Of a stretch of 5,304 nt of DNA, positions 1 through 5,304 are shown in pieces. Source of the DNA: Dehalococcoidia bacterium (GTDB taxonomy: Bacteria; Chloroflexota; Dehalococcoidia; UBA6926). The notes under the pieces are model-generated. The model worked only from the letters and a program-made list of their open reading frames with translations. It was not told the origin of the DNA and did no database searches. The stretch is from the NCBI GenBank assembly GCA_012271225.1, contig JAAXGS010000193.1, positions 1 through 5,304 of the forward strand, read 5' to 3'. A program made the position numbers and the translations under genes. How positions within the stretch are numbered: the stretch's first letter is position 1; every line of letters starts with the position of its first letter.

Positions 1-3000
1 CCAGCGGCGGCGGCGAGGGCAAGACGACCCGGGAACTGCAGACCCCCACCCGCTATACGGGCATCTACGCGGACTGGGATAACATCGATCTGGACGGCGA
101 TGCCACAACGCAGGAGACAAACGATTTCTGGCGGTTTGGCCTGCCGGGTCAGTATCCGGCGCTGTGGTGGGAAACGGCGGTGGTGGAGGCCGGAACCACG
201 GATTATGACGCGAACGGGGACGGCCTGATTGAGGTCACAAGCCTGACGCAGCTGGACGCGATCCGTTGGGACCTGGACGGCAACGGGTCCGCGGACTCCT
301 CCGCGGGCATCAGCCCGTACGCGAGCGCCTTCCCGGACGCGCTGCCCGGCATGGGCTGCGGCGCCGCGAATAGCCCCCTGGGATGCACGGGCTACGAGCT
401 CACGACGTCCCTGGACTTTGACACGGATGGCAGCGGCGCGCACGACAGCGGCGACGATTTCTGGAACAACGGCGCCGGCTGGGAGCCGATTAACGGCTAC
501 AACGCGGAGTTTGAGGGCAACTACTTTGAGATCAGCAATCTCAGCGTCGCCCGGGACCTGATGAGCGTCGGGCTCTTCGGCGTCCTGAGCGAGAGCGCCG
601 ATGTGCGCAACCTCACGCTGAACACCGTCAGCATTGGCCATGATCCGGCGGGCGGCGACCCCGTCAACCCGGCCGGCGGCGCGCTGGCGGGCCAGAACAG
701 CGGAAGCGTCTCGCAGGTTTCGGCAACCGGCGTCACGGTGACAACGGCGCAGAACGCGGGCGGCCTCGTCGGCGTGAACCTGGGCAGCATCGCGGCCAGC
801 TCGGTCAGCGCGACAACAATCACCGGAGTGGTGGCCGGCGGTCTGACGGCCCAGAACGGCGCCACGGGCAGCATCCTTGCCAGTTACGCGGAGACGCAGA
901 CGGTCAGCGGATCAGCCACCGGCTCCGCCGGCGGACTCACGGGCAGCAATGACGGCAGCATCTCCGCCGCCTACGCCGTCCCGCAGAGCCTGGGAACAGA
1001 CGGAACGCGCGGCGGCTTCATCGGGATCAACGCCGGAACAATCACCAACAGCTATTGGGACACAACAGTGTCCGGCCTCGCCACCGGCGTGGGGAGTGGA
1101 TCAGCAACGGGCGTCACCGGGCACACCACCACGGAACTGCAGACGCCCACGGACTACACCGGCATCTACGCGAACTGGGACGTGGATATCGATGGCGACG
1201 GCACGAATGACGCGCCGTGGCATTTCCTCTCCGCCGCGGAGTACCCGGAGTTGAGCTGGGCCCTGCGGCCGCGCCTGCTCGTGGCCCCCGCCAAGCTGGC
1301 GCTCAATGAGTTTGGAGAGGGCAGCAGCGGAACCTATGAGGTGTGGCTGGCCACAGAGCCCACGCTCGCCACCACGGTCAGCGTCACCAGCGGGGACACA
1401 ACGGTGGTGACCGTGCAGCCGTCCACCCTCACCTTTGAGACGACAAACTACAGCGCGCCGCAGACGGTCACGGTGACAAGCGTCAATGACTCCCTGTTCA
1501 CAACCGGCCGCAGCGCCGGCATCACCAATGTGGTGACGGCCGGCGACACGGATTACCTGAACCTGCAGGGCGACGTCAGCGTCACGGTGGCGGACGATGA
1601 TATCCGCGGCATCCTGGTCGACCCGCCCGCCGTCAGCGTTGCGGAGGACACCGGCGCGTCAAACCACACGGCGGACTACACGATTGTGCTGGCGTCACAG
1701 CCCACAGACACCGTCACCATCACCGTCTCCAGCACGGACACGGCCATCGCGACGGTCTCGCAGGCATCCCTCACCTTCACCGTGGACACGTGGAACGTGG
1801 GACAGACGGTGACGGTGACCGGAGTCGATGACAGCGTGGACAATGACGGGCGCGTCACAAGCATTCGGAACGAGGCGTCCGGCGGCGGCTATGACGGATA
1901 CGTGACGCACGTGGAGGTGGCGCTCACTGACGATGACGGCGCGGGCCTCACCCTGACCCCAGCGGAATTGACCGTTGAGGAGGAGCCGGACGCCGGCGAT
2001 CCCGCCAAGACGTTCACCATCAGCCTCAACACCGAGCCGACGGACGACGTGACCATCACGTTCACAAGCAGCCCGTCCGGCGTTGTCACGGTCTCCCCGG
2101 CGTCGGTGACCATCACCGCGGCCAACTGGGATACGGAGCAGCCCTCCGTGACCGTCACGGGCGTCAACAATGACGTGGACATCCCGGAGACGGGTCTGAC
2201 GGCCATCATCACCGCCGCCGCGTCCGGCGGCGACTATGGCAGCGTGAGCGCGAATCTGCCCGTGGTGCTCCTGGATGACGATACAAAGGGCATCTCATTC
2301 TCCGTTGAGGAGTTGACGCTGACTGAGGCCAGCGTCACGGGCGATTTCACGGTCAGCCTCGCCACCGAGCCGACGGTTCCGGTGACGCTTGCCGTGAGCA
2401 GCGCCGACACGAGCGTTGTCACCATTTCAGTGACGACACTCTCATTCGACGCAACCAACTGGTCCACCCCGCAGACGGTGACGGCAACCATCATCGCCAC
2501 CGACGTCCGGGACAGGGCCGCGCGCGCGACGCACATCACGTTTGAGGCGTCCGGCGGTGAATACGGCGGGCTGAGCGAGACTCTTACCGTGAACGCCAGC
2601 GATAGCTGGGTGAACGCGGCGCCGGAGATTGTGCCGGACACGGACGCCGTCACTCTTGAGCTGGAGGAGAACACAACGGGCGTCCTCGGCGCTCCGTTCC
2701 CCTTCAGCTTTGCGGACGCGGACACAGACCCCGCCACGGCCTATGACCCGCTTCAGACACACGCCTGGAGTCTGGATGGCGCGGACGCGGACGCGTTCAC
2801 CATTGACGCGGACACGGGCGTGGTGGCGATTGCCGACGATACCTCGCTCGATTTTGAGGCGGCCAAGAATACCTACGCGTTCACGGTGACGATCACAGAC
2901 AGCGAGGGCGGGGCGGACTCGGTTGAGGTGACCATTACCGTCACGGATGTGTATGAGCCGCCCGCGTTCCAGGAGGCGCCGCGGAGCACACGCTCCGTGC

Positions 3001-5304
3001 CGGAGAACACGGGGCCGGGGATGACCATCGGCGCCGCTGTCGGGGCATCGAATCCGGAGGGAAGGACGATCACCTACAGCCTGGAAGGGAAGGATGCGGC
3101 ATCCTTCAGAATTGATTCCGTACGGGGGCAGCTCATGACCCGGGCCGCCTTGAATTACGAGGTCAGAAACGAATACACGGTTGAGGTGCACGTCACGGAC
3201 CACTCTCCCATAGGAGTGATCGACGCCACCCTGAGGGTGACGATCCAGGTGGTCAACGTGGACGAGGACGGAACCGTGATCCTGTCCACGTACCGCCCGG
3301 AGGTTGGCGAAACAATCACCGCCACTCTGATCGACCCGGACAGCAGGATCACCGGACGGAGTTGGCAGTGGAGCGCGGAGACGTCCGGCGGCCAGTTCAC
3401 GGACATCGAGGGCGCAACGGATGCGACGTATACGCCCAAGGAGGCCGACGCAGGCAGCTCGTTGATGGTCACCGCGTCATACAGTGACGCCCTCGGCAGC
3501 GGGCAGAGCGCCGACTCTCCAATGACGCAGTACGTCAATGCGGCACCGGTCTTCACGGATAGCGGGCCGGTCACGCGCTCCGTGCCGGAGAACACGGGCC
3601 CGGGCCAGAACGTGGGCGCGGTGATTGCGGCGACGGACACGGATGGCGATACGTTGGCCTACAGCATCGGCGGAATGGACTCACGCTACTTTGACGTGGA
3701 TGACACCGGGCAGTTGCTGACGCGCCTGCCGCTGGACTATGAAAACTCGCCCGCGAGCGGCTACATGGTGACGCTGACCGTCAGGGACGACAGGGGCTCC
3801 TCAGACACCATTGACGCGATTGTTGAGGTGACGAATGTGGTGGAGTCGCTCGCGATGGGGCGTCCCACGGTGAACGTGATCTCCGGAACGTCCGTGATTG
3901 TTGAATGGACGGAACCGGACACCTCGACAGTGGACGTTACCTCGATCTCGCACTACCAGGTGGAATACTGCGAAGCGCCCTGTGACCCGGGGGACCCCTC
4001 CTCCCAGTTCGACAATACCTCCGGCACCACAACCGTCATTACGGGCCTGAAGAAGGGCAAGATGTACGAGTTTCGCGTGACAGCGACGGGGGAAATACCC
4101 GGTCGGGACGACACCACCGGGACATCGGAGAGTGTGCATGCCATGCCCGAGGATATGCCGCTGTCCTCCGTCCTCACCGTCAGCGAGACCTTCCTGTCCG
4201 TTCAGCTGGAGTACACCACATCGTTCACGGTCTCCGGCAAGGGCAACCCCGCTCAGGATGTCACGGTGAGGGTGAGATCAAGCGATTTGGACGCCCTGTG
4301 GGTGGAGAACCCGTCCAGCGGTTGGGCTTCGGAATATCCGCCGGACGCCCAGTTGGCGGCGATCACTGAGCTGAAGGAGGAACTGGCCGATCTGCATACC
4401 CAGTACGACGCCCTGGATCCCAACGATGCTGACTACCTGGAGCAGAAGTTCTTCCTTGAACGGGACATGAAGGACAAGACCCGGGATCTTGAAAGAGCCC
4501 TCGAGCGGTACAACTCAATCCCCGGGAAGCTGCGCTTTGACGCGGCCGACTTCACGAAGACGCAGACCGTAACGCTGCGCGGCAAGGCCGTGGGGACGGA
4601 GACGATCACGCTTGAAGCAGACGGGTTTGTGCCGTACGTCATCACGGTGCGGGTGGACCCGTTCGGCATCATCTCGGATCTGGACAGGTTCTACAGCTGC
4701 ACGTTCGGCGCGTATGACTTCGCCATCGCGCTGCGCAGCATGGATGAAAACCTCATCCTGGGTCAGTACCGCGCGGTGAACACGCTGGCGAGGAACATGG
4801 ACCGGGACGACAAGGCGAGGGGGCTGGTGCAGCAGTTGAACCTCCACTATCGGGATGAGGTGCTGCCGGCGATGCGGGAGGCGCACAACGCGGAACATCG
4901 CGCGCTGAACAGCATCCATGCGGCGCATTCGTTCGCGTATGACGCCGTTCGGGAATCGGTGGAAGCCTTTGAGACCTATCAGCAGGCGCTGAATGATCTG
5001 GAGGATCTGCTGTCACAGTTTGACGGGCACGCCCTGGAGGCGGAACTGGTGGATGTGGCCGCGGACATCCCGACGATGGAGACTGAGCTGGCGGCGAAAC
5101 AGACGGACTTGGCGGCGAAACAGGCGGATTACGACGCCCTTACGGATCAGACCACCCCTGAGGCAACATCTCTGCTCTACGAGATTTGGGAGTTGGAGTA
5201 TGAGATCACCATGCTCCAGCGTGCGCTGAGCCGGAGCAATGAGCGTCTGTCGGAGATTGGCCCGGAGATCGAGGCGGTGAAGGCGGCGAAGCCGACGGTT
5301 GAGA
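1..5304 (+). CDS. Giant multidomain surface protein (GLUG, Calx-beta-like, cadherin, Ig-like, FN3, coiled coil), partial at both ends
   Basis: Codons start at base 3 and the frame stays open to base 5303, giving 1767 residues with no stop. Neither the start codon nor the stop codon is inside the window, so signal peptide, secretion route and anchoring cannot be judged. Successive segments match known extracellular bacterial domain types: GLUG modules, Calx-beta-like repeats, cadherins, an Ig-like domain and FN3, followed by a helical C-terminal region. The chain is rich in Asp, Thr, Val, Gly and Ala. It has only five cysteines (119, 128, 1323, 1327, 1566), as is common in large secreted bacterial adhesins. 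The likely role, inferred from these domains, is cell-surface adhesion or binding of polymers or cells, with calcium stiffening the rod. No catalytic domain was recognised. Frame continuity and domain content make the coding call very secure; the function is inferred. Confidence 0.96.
3..173 (+). repeat. C-terminal tail of an upstream GLUG-type module (residues 1-57)
   Basis: Residues 8-26 carry the run TTRELQTPTRYTGIYADWD, followed by an Asp-rich loop (D29, D31, D33) and a W-x-F...YPALWW ending (W43 to W56). The same layout recurs at residues 375-419, where it closes a complete GLUG module. The window therefore begins at the end of an earlier copy whose body lies upstream. At DNA level the ELQTP...YTGIYA stretch is clearly alike in the two copies, offset by 1101 bases (367 codons). 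The tail here is about four codons longer in its Asp loop than the second copy. Function is unknown beyond being part of the repeated extracellular module. Confidence 0.8.
201..236 (+). other. Dockerin/EF-hand-like calcium loop (residues 67-78)
   Basis: The loop D69-x-N71-x-D73-G74-x-I76-E77 has the Asp/Asn spacing of a dockerin-type calcium loop. It sits just before the conserved LDAIRWDLDG segment. A second Asp loop follows at D90-x-D92-x-N94-G95, and others at D138-x-D140-x-D142-G143 and D393-x-D395-x-D397-G398. A true dockerin would have two such loops each followed by a helix, which is not evident, so this is read as an isolated calcium site inside the GLUG module. Confidence 0.6.
675..1058 (+). 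repeat. Five GLUG repeats (residues 225-352)
   Basis: The repeats begin at residues 225 (GGALAGQNSGSV), 253 (GGLVGVNLGSI), 279 (GGLTAQNGATGSI), 310 (GGLTGSNDGSI) and 337 (GGFIGINAGTI), so spacings are 28, 26, 31 and 27. Each has the pattern G-G-[LAF]-x-[GA]-x-N-x-G-x-I/V, with the third copy carrying extra residues after N. Between motifs lie Ser/Thr/Ala-rich beta-prone stretches. The last repeat runs into NSYWDTTVSG, the usual ending of such arrays. The regular pitch supports a stacked beta structure, a structural inference rather than something shown directly. Confidence 0.85.
1275..1601 (+). repeat. Calx-beta-like repeat 1 (residues 425-533)
   Basis: This is the first of four tandem beta-sandwich repeats of about 105-113 residues. 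Landmarks are the opening LLVAPAKLALNEFGEG, the strand YEVWLATEPT, the paired strands VSVTSGDTTVVTVQPSTLTF, the Q-T-V-T-V-T strand that follows, and the closing TVADDD (D531-D533). The acidic DDD at the end is the usual calcium-coordinating hinge to the next repeat. It is preceded by the variable loop AGDTDYLNL in place of the ASGGxY motif of its siblings. It follows the GLUG module directly, with almost no linker. Confidence 0.8.
1608..1937 (+). repeat. Calx-beta-like repeat 2 (residues 536-645)
   Basis: It opens with GILVDPPAVSVAEDTG and continues with YTIVLASQPTDTVTITVSS, ASLTFTVDTWNVGQTVTVTG, the acidic loop VDDSVDND, the EASGGGYDGY motif and the closing ALTDDD (D643-D645). This is the most canonical of the four copies. 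Within the family the conserved acidic residues at both ends are expected to bind calcium and hold neighbouring domains in a stiff rod. Confidence 0.85.
1944..2282 (+). repeat. Calx-beta-like repeat 3 (residues 648-760)
   Basis: It begins GLTLTPAELTVEEEPDAGDP and continues with FTISLNTEPTDDVTITFTSS, the strands VVTVSPASVTITAANWDTEQ and SVTVTGVNNDVDI, then ASGGDYG and the closing LLDDDTKG (D758-D760). At about 113 residues it is the longest of the four, with an insertion in the first loop (EEEPDAGDPAK). The other landmarks line up with repeats 2 and 4. Confidence 0.84.
2289..2603 (+). repeat. Calx-beta-like repeat 4, with altered end (residues 763-867)
   Basis: It opens GISFSVEELTLTEASVTG, with FTVSLATEPTVPVTLAVSS, TLSFDATNWSTPQTVTATI and ASGGEYGGLS as landmarks matching its three siblings. 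The usual closing DDD is replaced by NASDS (864-868). The acidic turn after the QTVT strand is also changed to ATDVRDRAARATH, with several Arg where siblings carry Asp/Asn. This is the last copy before the cadherin block, so the hinge to a cadherin may not need the same calcium ligands. The SWVNAAP linker leads straight on. Confidence 0.82.
2622..2957 (+). other. Cadherin-like domain 1 (residues 874-985)
   Basis: It begins N-A-A-P-E-I (871-876), the common N-A-A-P cadherin junction, followed by L-E-E-N (887-890), an acidic D905-A-D-T-D909, and DADAFTIDADTGVV (928-941). L949-D-F-E952 and TVTITDSEGG (962-970) come next, closing with TVTDVYEPP. These are the calcium-binding positions of bacterial cadherins (E889, D905/D907/D909, D950/E952, D966). 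It differs from domains 2 and 3 in lacking the RSVPENTGPG opening and in having an extra loop (DPATAYDPLQTH). Confidence 0.86.
2961..3269 (+). other. Cadherin-like domain 2, with degenerate calcium motif (residues 987-1089)
   Basis: It opens PPAFQEAPRSTRSVPENTGPG and continues with ITYSLEGKDAASFRIDSVRG, L1050-N-Y-E1053, YTVEVHVTD (D1066) and the closing VVNVDEDG. The acidic loop that reads ATDTDGD in domain 3 is here GASNPEGR (1014-1021), so the Asp ligands there are missing. LDYE is LNYE, losing another. Calcium binding may therefore be weak or absent at one of its sites. It is followed directly by the Ig-like domain. Confidence 0.83.
2991..3020 (+). repeat. Near-identical cadherin-opening DNA repeat, copy 1
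   Basis: It encodes R997-S-V-P-E-N-T-G-P-G1006 at the start of cadherin domain 2. The 30 bases match the copy at 3576-3605 at 28 positions, although the rest of the two domains has diverged much further. Both differences are silent third-position changes. Confidence 0.85.
3270..3536 (+). other. Ig-like 'WQW' domain between cadherins (residues 1090-1178)
   Basis: Landmarks are GTVILSTYRPEVGETITATLIDPDS (1090-1114), with VGxTITATL as the family signature, then S-W1121-Q-W1123, a loop TSGGQFTDI, and the strand GATDATYTPKEADAG followed by SLMVTASYSDALGSG (1153-1167). This pattern is known to me from bacterial surface proteins in which Ig-like domains with an A-T-Y-T-P...D-x-G ending alternate with cadherins. 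W1121/W1123 are likely core residues. The ligand is unknown; it probably serves as a spacer between cadherin domains 2 and 3. Confidence 0.75.
3546..3845 (+). other. Cadherin-like domain 3 (residues 1182-1281)
   Basis: It begins N-A-A-P-V-F (1179-1184), then TRSVPENTGPG (1191-1201) and the full acidic loop ATDTDGD (D1212, D1214, D1216). YSIGGMDSRYFDVDDTGQL (1220-1238), L1244-D-Y-E1247, TLTVRDDRG (D1262, D1263) and the closing EVTNVVE follow. All the calcium-binding motifs expected of a cadherin are present, making this the best conserved of the three. Its 10-residue opening is nearly identical, also in DNA, to that of domain 2. Confidence 0.88.
3576..3605 (+). repeat. Near-identical cadherin-opening DNA repeat, copy 2
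   Basis: It encodes R1192-S-V-P-E-N-T-G-P-G1201 at the start of cadherin domain 3, 585 bases (195 codons) after the first copy. The spacing equals one cadherin plus one Ig-like domain, which suggests that the pair was duplicated as a unit or that the block is kept alike by recombination. Confidence 0.85.
3849..4151 (+). other. Fibronectin type III domain (residues 1283-1383)
   Basis: Landmarks are GRPTVNVISGTSVIVEWTEPD (1286-1306) with the first-strand core W1302, then ISHYQVEYCE with core Y1318/Y1322 region, and TTTVITGLKKGKMYEFRVTATG (1342-1362) with the FN3 signature G-L-x-x-G-x-x-Y-x-F-R-V-x-A. The loop after the middle strand carries a closely spaced cysteine pair (C1323-E-A-P-C1327), which could form a small disulfide loop if the protein is exported. 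The family's role is a spacer or carbohydrate/protein-binding module. No specific ligand can be read from the sequence. Confidence 0.84.
4161..4658 (+). other. Beta domain interrupted by a coiled-coil hairpin (residues 1387-1552)
   Basis: The first half is beta-like: LSSVLTVSETFLSVQ (1387-1401), then YTTSFTVSGKGNPAQDVTVRV ending near ALWVENPSSGW. The second half resumes at GKLRFDAADFTKTQTVTLRGK (1508-1528), then TETITLEADGF and YVITVRVDP. Taken together the halves resemble the Calx-beta-like strand order seen earlier: VTVSS...ASLTF..NW..QTVTVTG compares with VTVRV...GKLRF..DF.KTQTVTLRG. About 58 charged helical residues sit between them where a short loop is expected. No named family was recognised, and the reconstruction is an inference from strand pattern. 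Confidence 0.55.
4344..4517 (+). other. Charged coiled-coil hairpin insertion (residues 1448-1505)
   Basis: Residues 1448-1471 (LAAITELKEELADL.. to YDAL) and 1478-1504 (YLEQKFFLERDMKDK.. to RYN) are rich in Glu, Lys, Arg, Leu and Ala with helix-compatible spacing of hydrophobics. They are joined by the helix-breaking turn DPNDAD (1472-1477), which gives a two-helix hairpin. There are no Gly residues and only one Pro inside this stretch, unlike the Thr/Gly-rich beta domains on either side. A similar hairpin recurs 242 residues further on. Confidence 0.7.
4659..5304 (+). other. Long alpha-helical, coiled-coil-rich C-terminal region, incomplete (residues 1553-1767)
   Basis: After PFGIISDLDRFYSC (1553-1566) the composition changes from Thr/Val/Gly to Ala, Glu, Leu, Gln, Arg and Met, and remains helix-prone to the window edge. 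Segments include LILGQYRAVNTLARNMDRDD, YRDEVLPAMREAHNAEHRAL (1614 onward), and SVEAFETYQQALNDLEDLLSQ (1652-1672). A heptad-repeated coiled coil (1696-1709) is followed by a turn TDQTTPEA (1714-1721) and another helix (1722-1750). I recognise no family. It could be a stalk, an oligomerisation element or a spacer toward an unseen C-terminal anchor. The lone C1566 marks its beginning. No hydrophobic membrane segment is visible in the part shown. Confidence 0.65.
5088..5129 (+). repeat. Tandem heptad duplication, 2 x 21 bases
   Basis: The two 21-base units start at 5088 and 5109, differ at 3 of 21 positions and encode LAAKQTD and LAAKQAD. The period is exactly seven codons, that is one coiled-coil heptad, so the frame and the helical register are both kept. 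This looks like a recent in-frame duplication within the coiled coil. Confidence 0.85.

Larger units (their letters stand above)
174..1259 (+). repeat. Complete GLUG-type module (residues 58-419)
   Basis: The module opens with D67-Y-D-A-N-G-D-G-L-I-E77, a dockerin- or EF-hand-like loop (D69, N71, D73, backbone G74, I76, E77), followed by a TSLTQLDAIRWDLDGNGSAD segment. A cysteine pair (C119, C128) and the Asp-rich segment 138-152 follow. Next come the E169-F-E-G-N173 strand and the VGLFG motif (189-193), which in this family lead into GLUG repeats. Five GLUG repeats follow, then SYWDTTVSG (350-358) and a closing ELQTP...IYANWD segment ending at W419. Modules of this build occur in surface proteins of environmental bacteria, where the GLUG repeats are expected to stack as beta strands. 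The binding partner is unknown. The Asp-rich loops suggest calcium binding, but this is inferred from spacing only. Confidence 0.82.

Noticed and set aside
201..236. Dockerin domain
   Set aside because: The D-x-N-x-D-G-x-I loop fits, but the second loop and the following helices of a true dockerin are not seen. The loop is part of the GLUG module opening.
877..1254. Plus-strand open frame of 125 codons in another phase
   Set aside because: The translation is Arg/Pro/Ser-rich low-complexity sequence typical of a shifted GC-rich frame, and it lies inside the GLUG array.
1275..2603. RTX (type I secretion) calcium-binding nonapeptide repeats
   Set aside because: Asp-rich motifs are frequent, but no G-G-x-G-x-D-x-x-x series is present. 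The acidic motifs fit Calx-beta-like and cadherin hinges.
2234..2737. Minus-strand open frame of 167 codons
   Set aside because: It is antisense to Calx-beta-like repeat 4 and the start of cadherin 1, with no motif of its own and overlap with another antisense frame.
2442..3203. 253-codon open frame on the minus strand
   Set aside because: It lies wholly antisense to the Calx-beta-like and cadherin coding sequence, which shows clear domain motifs on the plus strand. GC-rich coding DNA full of GAC, GTC, ACC and GCG codons readily leaves an antisense frame open. Its translation is Arg/His/Gly-rich with no recognisable domain.
3155..3640. Minus-strand open frame of 161 codons
   Set aside because: It is antisense to the cadherin 2, Ig-like and cadherin 3 segment, and its Val/Ser/Thr-rich translation merely mirrors the repeated sense codons.
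4515..4928. Minus-strand open frame of 137 codons
   Set aside because: It is antisense to the helical C-terminal region. The Arg/His/Val-rich product has no recognisable motif, while the plus frame is continuous there.
1..5304. Several separate genes or a frameshift in the window
   Set aside because: The frame was checked at many points across the window and stays in one phase with no stop, and domain junctions run directly into each other.

Overview
The whole window is the interior of one very large protein-coding gene on the + strand. The reading frame whose codons begin at base 3 runs without a stop codon to the last base, giving at least 1767 residues with neither the start nor the end of the gene in view. 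There is no intergenic DNA, so no promoter, ribosome binding site, terminator, RNA gene, mobile element or CRISPR array can be placed. Residue n below has its codon starting at base 3n.

The product reads as an extracellular, calcium-dependent, mosaic adhesin-like protein. In order it shows: (1) the tail of one GLUG-type module (residues 1-57); (2) a complete second GLUG-type module with a dockerin-like Asp/Asn loop near its start and five GLUG repeats (about 58-419); (3) four tandem Calx-beta-like beta-sandwich repeats (425-867); (4) a cadherin-like block of three cadherin domains with an Ig-like 'WQW' domain between the second and third (874-1281); (5) a fibronectin type III domain (about 1283-1383); (6) a further beta domain that appears split by a charged coiled-coil hairpin (about 1387-1552); and (7) a long alpha-helical, coiled-coil-rich region that is still running at the window edge (1553-1767).

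The DNA is GC-rich and codons mostly end in G or C. The combination of GLUG modules, Calx-beta-like repeats, cadherins with the 'RSVPENTGPG' opening and FN3 is one I associate with giant surface proteins of environmental, often marine bacteria, including Chloroflexota of the SAR202/Caldilinea type. That is recall and inference: there is no taxonomic marker here, so the assignment is weak.

The most interesting part is the 3' third. A protein that is otherwise a string of extracellular beta domains acquires a helical hairpin inside a beta domain, then turns into a long helical segment. A hairpin in that segment aligns without gaps to the inserted one (12 of 44 identical, same 30-residue spacing between the YDAL and RAL landmarks). 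I do not recognise a named family for this C-terminal part.
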